Assembly: GCF_001017175.1 (NCBI RefSeq)
Contig: NZ_LCYG01000033.1
Location: 9,025 to 73,024, forward strand
Reading direction: 5' to 3'
DNA: 64,000 nt
Source: Microvirga vignae
GTDB taxonomy: Bacteria > Pseudomonadota > Alphaproteobacteria > Rhizobiales > Beijerinckiaceae
Shown here: piece after piece, positions 1-8,645 of the stretch
Layout of the letters: each line of letters opens with the position of its first letter
Position numbering within the stretch: the stretch's first letter is position 1
Notes under the pieces: model-generated
What the model was told of the DNA's origin: nothing
Seen by the model: the letters and a program-made list of their open reading frames with translations, nothing else
Databases searched by the model: none
Made by a program: the position numbers and the translations under genes

Positions 1-537
1 AAGCTGTTCCACATCGTGCAGCCCCATGTGGCGTTCTTCGGCCAAAAGGATCTTCAGCAATGCGCCGTGATCCGGCAACTGGTGCGAGATCTGAACTTGG
101 CCGTCGAGATCGCGACGGCGCCGACCGTGCGCGAGCCTGATGGGCTGGCGCTCAGCAGCCGCAACAGCTACCTGAGTTCTGAGGAGGGAGAAAGGGCCCG
201 CTGCCTCAGCCAGGGCCTGTTTGCCGCTCAGGTGGCTTTCGAGCAGGGGGAGCGCGACAGCCAGAGGCTGGTCGAGACCGCCCAAGCCCAGATAACGGAG
301 GTCGATCAGCTGCAGTACCTGCAGTTGGTGGATGCGAGCACGCTTGAGCGTGTTACGGGTCCGGTTGACCATCCCGCCGCGCTGTGTGTCGCCGCTTATG
401 TCGGGGCCACGCGCCTGATCGACAACGTGCTCCTGATCCCTTCGCCGACAGCTCTGTCCGATCACGAGCTGGAGTTGGTCTCGCATGCGATCAATTGGCA
501 GGCCGCAGCCGGTGCGGACGGACCGCGATCGTCATGA
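1..537 (+). CDS. panC: Pantoate--beta-alanine ligase, C-terminal part (cut by window edge)
   Basis: PanC joins pantoate and beta-alanine with ATP to give pantothenate, the last step of vitamin B5 synthesis in the cytosol. The frame is open from base 1, so the N-terminal half lies outside the window. The visible part has FFGQKDLQQ, the conserved block ahead of the pantoate/ATP site, then the family motif GLALSSRNSYLS (KMSKS-like loop) and the usual weakly conserved C-terminal domain. The stop overlaps the next start as ATGA, so it heads a small translationally coupled set. panD, which makes the beta-alanine substrate, is at the other end of the window; panB is not seen and probably lies upstream. 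Identification is secure. Confidence 0.95.
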   Translation, partial: KLFHIVQPHVAFFGQKDLQQCAVIRQLVRDLNLAVEIATAPTVREPDGLALSSRNSYLSSEEGERARCLSQGLFAAQVAFEQGERDSQRLVETAQAQITEVDQLQYLQLVDASTLERVTGPVDHPAALCVAAYVGATRLIDNVLLIPSPTALSDHELELVSHAINWQAAAGADGPRSS

Positions 538-1175
538 CGGCACGATCCGACACCAATGCCCTTATTCAGGAGCTGAGCACCCGCCTGATCGCCGGGGCCA
601 CGGCCACCGAAACGCTCCTGGTGTGGTGCGAAGAGCATGGCCTCTCGCACGGACCGATCAGCGTTGCGTGCCATCAGCGGCAAGTGCTTGCAGCCGTGCC
701 GGATGATGTCAGCACAGCTTTAGCCCCTGCCGCAGGCGAAACCGTCCAGTTCCGGCAGGTTCGCATCATGCGGGGCCCGCTGCCGCTCGCGACGGCCGAG
801 AACTGGTTCGTGCCACAACGCCTGGCGGCAGGCATGAATGAGGATCTGCAAACGACCGATGTGCCGTTTGGAACCATCGTTGCTCCGCTCCGTCCCTCCC
901 GGCGCACGCTCGCTGCGGACGCTCGGCTCCTCACGGCTGATCCTTCTGAGGCTCCGTCGCGGCTCAGCGCCTCAGGGCGCCCGTCCCAACCTGCTATCAT
1001 CCTGGAGCATACAGCTGTGATCTCCAGCGGGACCGGGACCGCGCTCGCGCTCGTGAAGGAGCGGTTTTTCGCCGAGCGCGTCTCGTTTGCGGCCGTGAAG
1101 CCACCCTTGAGCCGAGTCCTCGATGAGAGATCGCGAGCAGGATCAGCGCCGCAGCCTGTGAGGCTTGAGCGATGA
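534..1175 (+). CDS. Chorismate lyase-like (UbiC/DUF98 fold) protein
   Basis: A protein of 213 residues whose start overlaps the panC stop (ATGA). The middle carries VRIMRGPLPLATAENWFVP followed by a Met-Asn pair and DVPFGTIV, which matches the pattern of chorismate pyruvate-lyase-like proteins (basic VR..R segment, A(E/D)NW(F/Y)VP, TTDTPFG). A later ILEHTAV segment matches the family's LEHRAV strand. True chorismate lyases split chorismate to 4-hydroxybenzoate and pyruvate. Whether this one does is unknown, since the C-terminal third (residues 125-160) looks low in conservation. Its place behind panC is not explained by pantothenate synthesis. Chorismate is also the substrate of pabB at about 42 kb. 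Family assignment is moderate and function is inferred. Confidence 0.6.
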   Translation: MTARSDTNALIQELSTRLIAGATATETLLVWCEEHGLSHGPISVACHQRQVLAAVPDDVSTALAPAAGETVQFRQVRIMRGPLPLATAENWFVPQRLAAGMNEDLQTTDVPFGTIVAPLRPSRRTLAADARLLTADPSEAPSRLSASGRPSQPAIILEHTAVISSGTGTALALVKERFFAERVSFAAVKPPLSRVLDERSRAGSAPQPVRLER

Positions 1176-1399
1176 CACCCCACCTTGGCCTGACGTCTCA
1201 TGCCTTCCATGATCCTGGCTTGATCGAGGAGATCCAGCTCCTGGATCACCGGATCCGGTTTGGACCGACGCACACCGGCTGGGTGTCCTTTGTGGCGCGT
1301 CAGGGCCAAAGTCCGGCCATCGTTCTCGCGCCTGATCGCGAAACCCTGCTCGCGCAGTTGCACAAGCTGGTCGAGCAGCAGATCCCGGGGAGGCGATGA
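1172..1399 (+). CDS. Small conserved-looking protein of unknown function
   Basis: A 75-residue protein. It starts by ATGA overlap with the chorismate-lyase-like gene and its stop overlaps the following start, so it is part of the panC-led transcript. The sequence is mixed alpha/beta in character (HRIRFGPTHTGWVSF, then an acidic C-terminal helix ending in PGRR). No signal peptide, membrane segment or cysteine cluster is visible. I do not recognise the family. Tight coupling to both neighbours and normal codon use are the main support for it being real. Confidence 0.55.
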   Translation: MTPHLGLTSHAFHDPGLIEEIQLLDHRIRFGPTHTGWVSFVARQGQSPAIVLAPDRETLLAQLHKLVEQQIPGRR

Positions 1400-1761
1400 T
1401 GGGCTATCAGCTTCGGCAGCTGGCGTCCGGCAGCTATGACCTGCTGCTTGGCAACGAGATCATCGGCAGCGCCGTGTGCAGCGGCTCGCGCAGCAAGAGC
1501 GTGACGTGGATTGCCGAGCTTCTGGACGACAGCCCGGCAACTCCGCGTCCCTCTCCCTTTGCAGCCGTCGCGGAGGAATCTGAAGCCCTGAGGCGGTGTG
1601 CCGGTGGCTGGGAGGCGCTCCCGTTTGGCTTCTGCGCAAAGGCAATGACGTGTCGGCACGTCCCGTTCAGCGATGAGGTCACCAATGGATTTCATGGCCC
1701 GTCGCGAATGGCGGTACCTGAGGCGAAGAAGGACTGGAGCTGTGCCGGAGGTGCATCGTAG
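1396..1761 (+). CDS. Unknown protein, probably frameshifted after residue 66
   Basis: The start overlaps the previous stop (ATGATG), continuing the coupled series after panC. The first 60 or so residues look like protein (YQLRQLASGSYDLLLGNEI, then TWIAELLDD). From about base 1594 the open frame becomes atypical and cysteine-rich. In the next frame, bases 1596-1676 read VCRWLGGAPVWLLRKGND and end at TGA 1674-1676, a far more protein-like C-terminus. A one-base loss (or two-base gain) near 1591-1596 would explain this. The intact product would be about 93 residues. Function unknown. Confidence 0.45.
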   Translation: MMGYQLRQLASGSYDLLLGNEIIGSAVCSGSRSKSVTWIAELLDDSPATPRPSPFAAVAEESEALRRCAGGWEALPFGFCAKAMTCRHVPFSDEVTNGFHGPSRMAVPEAKKDWSCAGGAS

Positions 1762-1901
1762 CTACAAGCTATGCTTATAGGAGCGTGCACGAGATATGAA
1801 GCACGCGACATTCCCGTCGCATCGCAGGCAAGTGTTTGACACTTGAACTGCAGCTTTCACTGAGAATGCACCTGTTCAACCCTTACATTTCAGGAGATGT
1901 C

Positions 1902-2015
1902 ATGTTGAACCGCATTGTGAACTATCGGCCAGGAACGCTCATCGACCTGTCTCTGATGATCTCTACCGCTTCGTCTGCAGTCACCATCGTTTACTTGTGC
2001 TCGCAACTGCCCTAG
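1902..2015 (+). CDS. Putative small single-span membrane peptide
   Basis: A 37-codon frame starting ATG at 1902, preceded at 1892-1896 by AGGAG with 5 bases of spacing, which is an unusually good ribosome-binding site for this poor region. The product has a polar N-terminus (MLNRIVNYRPGTLID) and one hydrophobic stretch at about residues 17-34 (LSLMISTASSAVTIVYL), as expected for a tiny inner-membrane peptide. No homologue is recognised. It is not in an operon. Short frames can arise by chance, so support rests on the RBS and the hydrophobic helix. Confidence 0.35.
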   Translation: MLNRIVNYRPGTLIDLSLMISTASSAVTIVYLCSQLP

Positions 2016-3415
2016 GTCGGGACAGCGCATGCTCGCATTCCACGGCATGCAGGTGCATGTGGCGGGTGGGGCAGCAGCGTTTCTTCTGCCGGCGCATGGA
2101 ATGGCTGCACCAGTGCCGTTGGCGCTTTGTTCGAAGGGCCGCGTCGTGCCGCAGCATGCTGCGTTGCTAATAAGCATCCCGGGTAGCCAGCGTGTTGCCG
2201 AGCTTTAGTGCCGAGAGGATCTCGGCACCTTTATGCTGTGTGACAGATGAGAATGCGCGCCACCTCGACACCTGCTGCAGGTAATGATAGATGAAAGCGA
2301 CGGAGCAAATTCTTCTACTTGTTGGCTGTGACATCAGCAGCATGCATCCAGTGCAGCCCTTTCATGAGGCATGTTGCATTGCAAATAAGTCGAATGCAGC
2401 CGATATGGGCAGTGGCTGATTTCAACGCGGCACCGCTTTTCTTCCTCCCGGCGCTGCCGTGTCGGCCGTTCCCTCTGGAAGGTTTTGACTTTTATTTGTC
2501 GGACCTCAACTTTACGCCGGGCTTCGTGCCCGGCTTTTTTATGGTGGACGCTACAAAGCCGTAGATGCGTCTGGGCGAAAAAGTTGGCCGCAAGCGCCCC
2601 GACTTCCGTCTGGGCCGACGTGTGCTTTGCAACTCGGCGACCACGGCTGGCGATCGTGCGCCCATGCGGCGAGACGCTTGAGCGCGCATTGACGCGAGGC
2701 GTCGTGCCACTGCGGATCCAGTCGAAGCGCGTTCGTGAAGATCTATGACAGAGTAATCGGCACGCCGCCTGAAGGCTCCGCATCAAAGCACGCCCAGTTC
2801 TAGTGCCAGGAGTTCCGCGCGAACTGTGCACGGATGCGACGCAGGGGCTACAGATTGCGCGGAGACAGGCAGGATGTTCTCTGTTAAGGGAGCAGTTCAG
2901 ATCCAAAATCGGCGACGAAGCAGAGCCACAAGCTATACGCTCGTCGGTTGATCCGGCAGTATTCGTGCCGGAACTCACTGACCTCCCGGAGACTCTCGCA
3001 TGCCTCCACCCGTGACTTCATCCCACTTGTGCATATGCCCGATGTCACAAACAACTCTTGGATTGTCCTGCGGAGAGCGCGCCTGCAGCGCCTCTCGGCA
3101 TGCCATGGCTCTCCAGGATCGCGGCCGCCCCGTCACACACCGTCTCAACCTCGCTCGGTCTTTCCGAGCATGCGGGCTTAAACCTATTCCCGATTGAAGC
3201 GGCGCGTCTCTGCGGCGCTGTGCGCGGGTTTCATTGGCTCGCAAACCGGTCGGCACCACCGCGTTAGGCGGGGAAAAGACCTAAGATAGAACAGTCAGAA
3301 ATGCCCTGGCCGACCCGTTCCGGGTTCGGAATGAGTGATCATCCCGCCCTCTTCACACCATCATTCCCGAAGCTCGTGTTGCGCCACCACGATGTCATGA
3401 CAGAGTCCACCTACC
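2016..3415. other. Gene-poor stretch with one isolated terminator
   Basis: About 1.4 kb in which I see no convincing gene. The open frames here are rich in Arg, Cys and Ser and lack ribosome-binding sites or family motifs. The only clear signal is a strong intrinsic terminator at 2516-2540 on the plus strand, which has no obvious gene in front of it. This suggests that a gene once ended here or that a small RNA does. Confidence 0.5.
2516..2540 (+). terminator. Strong Rho-independent terminator without an obvious upstream gene
   Basis: A perfect 7-bp GC stem, GCCGGGC (2516-2522) with GCCCGGC (2528-2534), closes a TTCGT loop and is followed directly by six T (2535-2540). The form is textbook intrinsic termination for plus-strand transcription. 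Nothing recognisable is encoded in the preceding kilobase, so it may end a small RNA or be left over from a lost gene. Confidence 0.8.
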
Positions 3416-5022
3416 ATGTCGAAGAGACCGTCTCCGCTCGTCCTGTTTCAGTACAAAACCTTCCGCTCCCTCTGGTCAGCGTCTCTGGTGTCGAACCTGG
3501 GCAGCCTGGTCGAGGGCGTGGCGGCGGCGTGGCTGATGACGAGCCTTGCCACGTCCCATGATATGGTGGCCCTCGTCCAATCCTCGGCTACCCTGCCGGT
3601 CATGCTGTTTTCGCTCGCCGCCGGAGCGCTCGCCGACAACTTCGATCGGCGCCGGGTCATGATGGCGTCTCAGCGTCCCTGACAATTCTCGCCTATGCAG
3701 GGGCCCTGACCCCGTGGATGCTGCTGAGCCTGACCTTCCTGATCGGCTGCGGCTGGGCGCTGAACGACCCATCCTGGTACGCCTCAACGGGCGAGATCCT
3801 TCCCCGGCAACACTTGCCCAGTGCGGTGGCCCTCAACAGCATGAGCTACAATCTCATGCGCAGCATCGGACCGGCGATTGGCGGCCTCATCGTTGCAACC
3901 GCCGGGGCGGCCTTTGCGTTCCTGTTCAACGTCGTTTGCTACTTCGCCCTTCTCATCGCGCTCTGGCACTGGAAGACGAAACCGGCGCCACAGTTGCTGC
4001 CGCGGGAACCGTTCGGCAGTGCGATGGCGGCAGGCTTCCGCTACGTGCTGTTGTCGCCGAACCTTCTCAAGGTGATGGGTCGGAGTTTCGTATTCGGTCT
4101 CACCGCCGTGGTCATTCTGGCGCTGCTGCCCCTCGTGGCCCGGGAGCAGGTCGCGGGCACGGCGATCACCTACGGCATCATGCTTGGGTTCTTCGGCCTC
4201 GGGGCGATTTTAGGCGCGCTGCTCATTGGACGGATCCGGGACGTTCTCAGCCATGAATGGGTCATTCGCGGCGCCTTCGTCGCGCTGGCCCTCGGCTGCA
4301 TCGGTCTGGCCTGGAGCGCCCACGTTTGGTTGAGCTGTCTGCTGCTCGTGCCGGCGGGTATGGCGTGGGTGCAAGCCTGGTCGCTGTTTAATGTGACGGT
4401 TCAGCTGTCGACGCCGCGGTGGGTGGTGGGACGCGCCCTGTCCCTCTATCAAACGGCGTCGTTTGGCGGCATGGCGACGGGCAGCTGGCTCTGGGGCGCG
4501 GTGGCGGACGCGCAGGGTGTTGCGGGCGCCTTGCTCATGGCGAGCGTTGCTCTGGTCGCCGGTGGGCTGCTTGGCCTGGTTCTGCGTCACCCGGATGGTG
4601 AAACCCTGAATCTCGATCCCGCCAACCAGTTCTGCGAACCGGCACTGCAGCTCGACCTGCGGCCGCGCAGCGGACCGATCATGGCGATGGTCGATTATCG
4701 TATCGATCACGACGATGTTGCCGAATTCCTCAGCGTCATGGCCCTGCGGCGACGCGCCCGCCTGCGGGATGGAGCCCGCCAATGGGCGCTTCTGCGCGAC
4801 CTGGAAGAGCCGCACCTCTGGACCGAGCGCTACCACGTCCCGACCTGGGTCGAATACGTGCGCCATAATCAGAGGCAGACGCATGCCGACGCGGAGATTG
4901 TGGCACGCCTGGACGCATTGCACCGGGGCGAGGGCCCGCCCAAGATCCATCACAAGATTGAACGGCAGACCGGGCGGGTCCCCGCCGACATGCCGCTCAA
5001 GCCGCACTTCGGCAGGACTTGA
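3416..5022 (+). pseudogene. MFS exporter (MFS_3/transmembrane secretion effector type), frameshifted
   Basis: The first frame (3416-3682) encodes FQYKTFRSLWSASLVSNLG and two membrane spans, typical of the N-terminus of MFS_3 exporters. It stops at TGA 3680-3682. The second frame continues from about 3667 to 5022 with VSASLTILAYAG, the remaining transmembrane helices and a soluble C-terminal domain of about 130 residues, as in full-length members of roughly 530 residues. At the junction the bases GTCTCAG can be read in both frames, and the expected few residues between MASQ and VSAS are missing. A deletion of 22 bp between two 7-bp direct repeats would give exactly this shift. The gene is probably dead, although a sequencing error cannot be excluded. 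Confidence 0.8.
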
Positions 5023-5374
5023 GGGGGAGCGCGTTGTGGCGCGAAGAGGCGGGCTGGCCACCGGCACTGGGTGACGAGGAGGACTGTGCCTTTTATCTCG
5101 GAGGTCTGCCGTGCCGTCTGTTCCGCCAGCTCCCGGTTGCGTTTCGTTGGTGTGACGATGCCGTCTGCGGCTGGAGCCGAGGAATCCTTGAAAAATCAAC
5201 CGCAAATATCCTGCGATGTGACAATGCCATCAGCCCCTCGCGTCAGCATTCTCCTCCAAAAGAGAGCAGGAGGAGAGGAGGGGCGTTCGTCTGTGCCGCA
5301 TGTCGTCGAGAACGCGAACGCCCACTCGTCAGCGGGCGTCGACGCGCGCTGCGGTGCCGCACGATGTTAGACCG
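5023..5374. other. Intergenic, no supported gene
   Basis: Sequence between the MFS pseudogene and the DUF1127 gene. It has purine-rich runs around 5255-5285. I see no gene, terminator or repeat that I can support. Confidence 0.4.
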
Positions 5375-5521
5375 CTATCGCCGGCGAGCGATGCGGTCGA
5401 TCTGGAAGCGCCTGATGCCGAGGTCATCGAGTTCCCGATCGGAGAGCCTGGACAGCTCGTTGACGGTCGCGCGGTAATGCATGTAAGCACGGATCTGAGC
5501 AAGAATCTGGGACACGAACAT
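5375..5521 (-). CDS. DUF1127 (YjiS-like) small protein
   Basis: A 48-residue protein on the minus strand with a good ribosome-binding site (AGGAG, 6 bases before the ATG). The sequence has the DUF1127 hallmark: an N-terminal amphipathic helix, then LSRLSDRELDDLGI and an Arg-rich end (RRFQIDRIARRR). These very short proteins are common in Alphaproteobacteria. Members studied elsewhere bind RNA or affect phosphate and carbon metabolism, but no function can be assigned here. It stands alone, with no coupled neighbours. The family match is strong although the gene is very short. Confidence 0.85.
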   Translation of the reverse strand: MFVSQILAQIRAYMHYRATVNELSRLSDRELDDLGIRRFQIDRIARRR

Positions 5522-5802
5522 CTGGAACTCCTGTCAGTTCGCTGGCGTGAGGGCGGCTGTTGTTCCTGCCTGTGCAGTGCAATAAACATATCTGTGCGAT
5601 GCACAAATGAGCAGGGATGCGAGAACCGAGGCAGGCATGCTCACGATGCATGCTGGTGTCATAAATCGTTAATCGGAGAGCTCACAGAGCATTGCCGGGA
5701 CGTTCCGGAGAAGGATTTTTCTGCCCATCCCTCCTTTCCTGGGAGAAAGGCAGTGAAGCGCACAGAATTGTTCACATGATGTGCAAAGAAGAGGTATCCG
5801 TC

Positions 5803-6018
5803 ATGCAAGAGCCCGACCCAAGACAACGCACAAAGCTGCTTAAGATCGGAACGCGGCAGTGCCACTTCATCGTCTCCGACGATCCTCGACGGGCCGTCTG
5901 CTGCGGAGCACCGACCCAGGTGGGCTCGAGCTGGTGCGGCTGGCACCGGAGGCTCGTCTACATCCCGGCGCATGGAAAAGTGCAGCGCGATGTGCTGATG
6001 TTGCCGGAACGCCGTTAG
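5803..6018 (+). CDS. GcrA-like zinc-site small protein
   Basis: A 71-residue protein. I start it at the ATG at 5803 because AAGAAGAGG lies 8-10 bases upstream, although the frame is open further back. It contains RQCHFIV, then VCCGAPTQVGSSWCGWH, a Cys/His arrangement very like the C-terminal zinc-binding segment of GcrA cell-cycle regulators (CxxP...FCGxP...YCxxH). The N-terminal DNA-binding domain of GcrA is absent, so this is a stand-alone C-terminal-domain protein of unknown role. Such short GcrA-like proteins are frequent in Methylobacteriaceae and relatives. Confidence 0.6.
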   Translation: MQEPDPRQRTKLLKIGTRQCHFIVSDDPRRAVCCGAPTQVGSSWCGWHRRLVYIPAHGKVQRDVLMLPERR

Positions 6019-6315
6019 GGGACAGCCACTACAGGCTCAACCCAAGCCAGTACCATCGTTCCCGCGCGGACGATCTGGATACTGGCCTGCTGGACAAGCG
6101 AACGTTTCCGCCCAGTCTCAGCGACCCGGCGGAACGAACAGGTCAGGCTACGATCTGAGAAGCAACCCCATAGAGGATGCCCGGGACTCATAAGAACAAT
6201 GGGAGCCCCCGTGGACATGAGTGATGTTCCGGTTCGCAACCCACCGCAGTCTCCGTACACGGTCTAATGTTGGCTAGCCATTGTGATGCCTGTTCTGTCT
6301 TGACATTGAGCTGCC

Positions 6316-6546
6316 TCAAGCAGCAGACACCTTGAGCCGCTGCGTTTGGCCATAAACCTCTGTCGGTTTTTTGGCGAGGTCTGGACCAATGCGGATCGGT
6401 TCGCAATGCTTCGGATCGCCAAGATTCCGCTCGAGCCACTCCATCGTCACGAGAGGGCTTTCATTGGCGGCCTGCACACGGAACGCCGAGAGATAGAGCG
6501 CGGTCACAATGGCAGTAACGGTCACCAATAGAGCTTTGGTAATCAT
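6316..6546 (-). CDS. Short exported protein, possible rhodanese N-terminal fragment
   Basis: A 76-residue frame. The second in-frame ATG (6546) is chosen because GTGAGG precedes it at suitable spacing. Residues 1-26 form a clear signal peptide (ITKALLVTVTAIVTALYL, then FRVQA and a likely cleavage site). The mature start reads ESPLVTMEWLERNLGDPK, which strongly resembles the beginning of sulfurtransferases (PLVSTEWLAENLGDP). After DPK the similarity stops and the protein ends soon after with no catalytic Cys. It is either a truncated rhodanese relic or a short secreted protein. I favour a relic. Confidence 0.45.
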   Translation of the reverse strand: MITKALLVTVTAIVTALYLSAFRVQAANESPLVTMEWLERNLGDPKHCEPIRIGPDLAKKPTEVYGQTQRLKVSAA

Positions 6547-6566
6547 GCTGGCCTCACGTTGAGTCA

Positions 6567-7652
6567 CGACGCTGGCGAACTTATTTGCGTGCGGCCCGCT
6601 GGCTTCCGCGATGGAGGGAAAGATTGCCAGATCGAGGGACTTGAATGTCAGACTGGCGGCGAAGAAGCGGAGGCCACCCTCAGTGGCAACGACGATGCCG
6701 GCTGTGACGTCACCGACTTCGATAACATGCGTGGTATGTGTCGTGGAGCAGGTCTCCTGCCGCCAGCATGCGACTGGCAGTGATGCGAGTTTTCATGGAA
6801 GGAGTGGCGGAAAGTTTTTTAGACGCGATACCAGTCGCGGCCGCCGCGAACCCGACGCGCCAAGCGCCGCAGGACGAAACTCAGCAACGGAACCATCATG
6901 ACCGCGATCCTTCACGTGGATCCGAGGCCCATCGGGCGCATCGTGACACTTTAGCGTTTGTTTTCGCGGCGCAAGCTGTGCACTTCAAATCACTGCGGCT
7001 GTTCGCGCGATGCGTTCGTTCAAACAGCATGGTCAGGTTGGGTTCACCCTCTCGCCATGGTCAACGAGATTGTTCTTTTAAAAGATCGTTACACGAAAAG
7101 CCTGTCTGCTTGCGGAGACCCTTGAGCTCAGGAGAAAGGCTCTCCACATAGAAATTTCATGTCACGATCCCCACTGCAATAGATAAAATGTTCTTCGTCT
7201 GGAAAGGCAGGAGATGGCTCCTGGTCAACGCCAGTTTTGTTGAAGGCGCTTATTTGTCCTGAGGCTGGTCAGGCTTAAATAACATGTGCAGTCATACAGC
7301 CGTCGCGTTCCTTATAAAGTCGAACTTCTCCGGAAGATCAGTTTTTAGATGAATCTTTGCTCCTTCCGCTATGATCTTTGGAGGATCAGTTGATTGCTGT
7401 TCTGTCCGGTTTGGTGAATAATCCAGTTGTGGCTCGCAGTGTCTTGAATGACGTCCCGCACCAAGCTGCGAATTCCCGACCAGGAGCGAGTCCATACCGA
7501 CAGACCGTCAACTCAAGATGAACTTCATGCTGCATGGCGTCGACAGCGTATGAGGCCCTCGGCTGCACCGCCGCAACCATGCGCTCGCGTCGATCAAGCG
7601 ACGCAGGTCCCGTCATCCAGGTTGACCTCATTGCCCAGCCAGCGCGATCGCT
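6567..7652. other. Long non-coding or decayed stretch before the biotin operon
   Basis: About 1.1 kb with no gene I can support. A 26-codon minus-strand frame at 6819-6899 (MMVPLLSFVLRRLARR...) and a 24-codon plus-strand frame starting near 7189 (MFFVWKGRRWLLV) look protein-like but are too short to call. bioZ, transcribed toward this region, ends at 7653 and no terminator hairpin is visible after it. Confidence 0.4.
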
Positions 7653-8645
7653 CTAGCCGATTCCGAGGACGACCGCCCCACCTGTCAGGCCCGCCCCAAC
7701 GGCTGACAAGAGCAAGCGCTCGCCGGACGCGAAGGGGCGCTCTTGGTTGGCAAGGGAGAGGGACAATGGGATGGTGGCCGCTGACGAGTTTCCGAATTCC
7801 CCAATCGTGCACACCGTCTTTTGGCTCGCAAGACCGATCTGGTCGCAGACCGCATCGACAATCCGGGCATTAGCTTGGTGCGGGACGAAGCGATGAATGT
7901 CCGCCGCCGTGAGCCCCGCGCGCTCCATCGCCCGGACAGAACATTGCGTCATCATGCGTACGGCATAGGTGAACACCGCTCTGCCATCGCGCATGGTCAT
8001 CAATAGTTCGCGCGGATCCATGCCTGCGGCAAACGGCCGTCTGCTACCGCCTGCAGGGATCGAGATCAGATCGTAGTGGTTTCCCTCTGAAGCGAGATCG
8101 ACGCCAAGGATCCCGGCATTCGGCGCGCGCGATGGAGCAAGGACGATCGCGCCGGCCGCATCCGCGAACATGACTGCGCTGGCCCGTTCCTCCATGTTGA
8201 TGCGGCGGCTCAAGATATTGGCGGCCACGACAAGGGCGGGTTTGCCGTGTGTCCTCACAAAGCCGTCGCCTAGCGTCAACGCAGAGAGGAACCCCGAGCA
8301 GGCTCCGGCGAGATCGACGGCTGCCGAATGAGACAAGCCCAGTCGGTGGGCCAGCAAGGGCGCGGATGGCGGTAAGAGATGGTCTGGCGTCGATGTCGCA
8401 AGAAGGGTGAATGCCACCTCATGGCGCGCGATACCCGCGTCTTCGAGCGCGGCGGCGGCGGCTTTCGCCGCAAGGTCGGTCAGCGCTTCGTCAGGAGCCG
8501 CCCAACGCCGTGTCCTGATGCCGGTTCGGCGTTCGATCCAGCCGGGTTCGAGGCCCAGGCGGGTCTCGATTTCGGCATTCTCGACGCGCCTGTCCGGCAC
8601 GTGGTGACCAAAGCCGGCGGCGCGGCTTGAGTGCCAGCTGGTCAT
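7653..8645 (-). CDS. bioZ: KAS III-like ketoacyl synthase of biotin synthesis
   Basis: A 330-residue FabH-type thiolase-fold enzyme. The Cys-His-Asn triad is intact: C116 in [11 protein letters not shown]256 in [10 protein letters not shown] and N286 in GEFGNSSAA. BioZ proteins condense a dicarboxylate thioester with malonyl-ACP to make the pimeloyl-ACP precursor of biotin in bacteria that lack BioC/BioH. In rhizobia and Agrobacterium bioZ is the last gene of bioBFDAZ, as it is here. The start overlaps the bioA stop as ATGA. The alternative, a housekeeping FabH, is unlikely given the operon. Confidence 0.92.
   Translation of the reverse strand: MTSWHSSRAAGFGHHVPDRRVENAEIETRLGLEPGWIERRTGIRTRRWAAPDEALTDLAAKAAAAALEDAGIARHEVAFTLLATSTPDHLLPPSAPLLAHRLGLSHSAAVDLAGACSGFLSALTLGDGFVRTHGKPALVVAANILSRRINMEERASAVMFADAAGAIVLAPSRAPNAGILGVDLASEGNHYDLISIPAGGSRRPFAAGMDPRELLMTMRDGRAVFTYAVRMMTQCSVRAMERAGLTAADIHRFVPHQANARIVDAVCDQIGLASQKTVCTIGEFGNSSAATIPLSLSLANQERPFASGERLLLSAVGAGLTGGAVVLGIG

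Noticed and set aside
2334-2978. Minus-strand open frame of 214 codons
   Set aside because: Ser/Arg/Cys-rich with no similarity, no ribosome-binding site, and it runs through the intrinsic terminator.
6738-7151. Plus-strand open frame of 137 codons
   Set aside because: Composition unlike a protein and no start signal; judged chance in decayed DNA.
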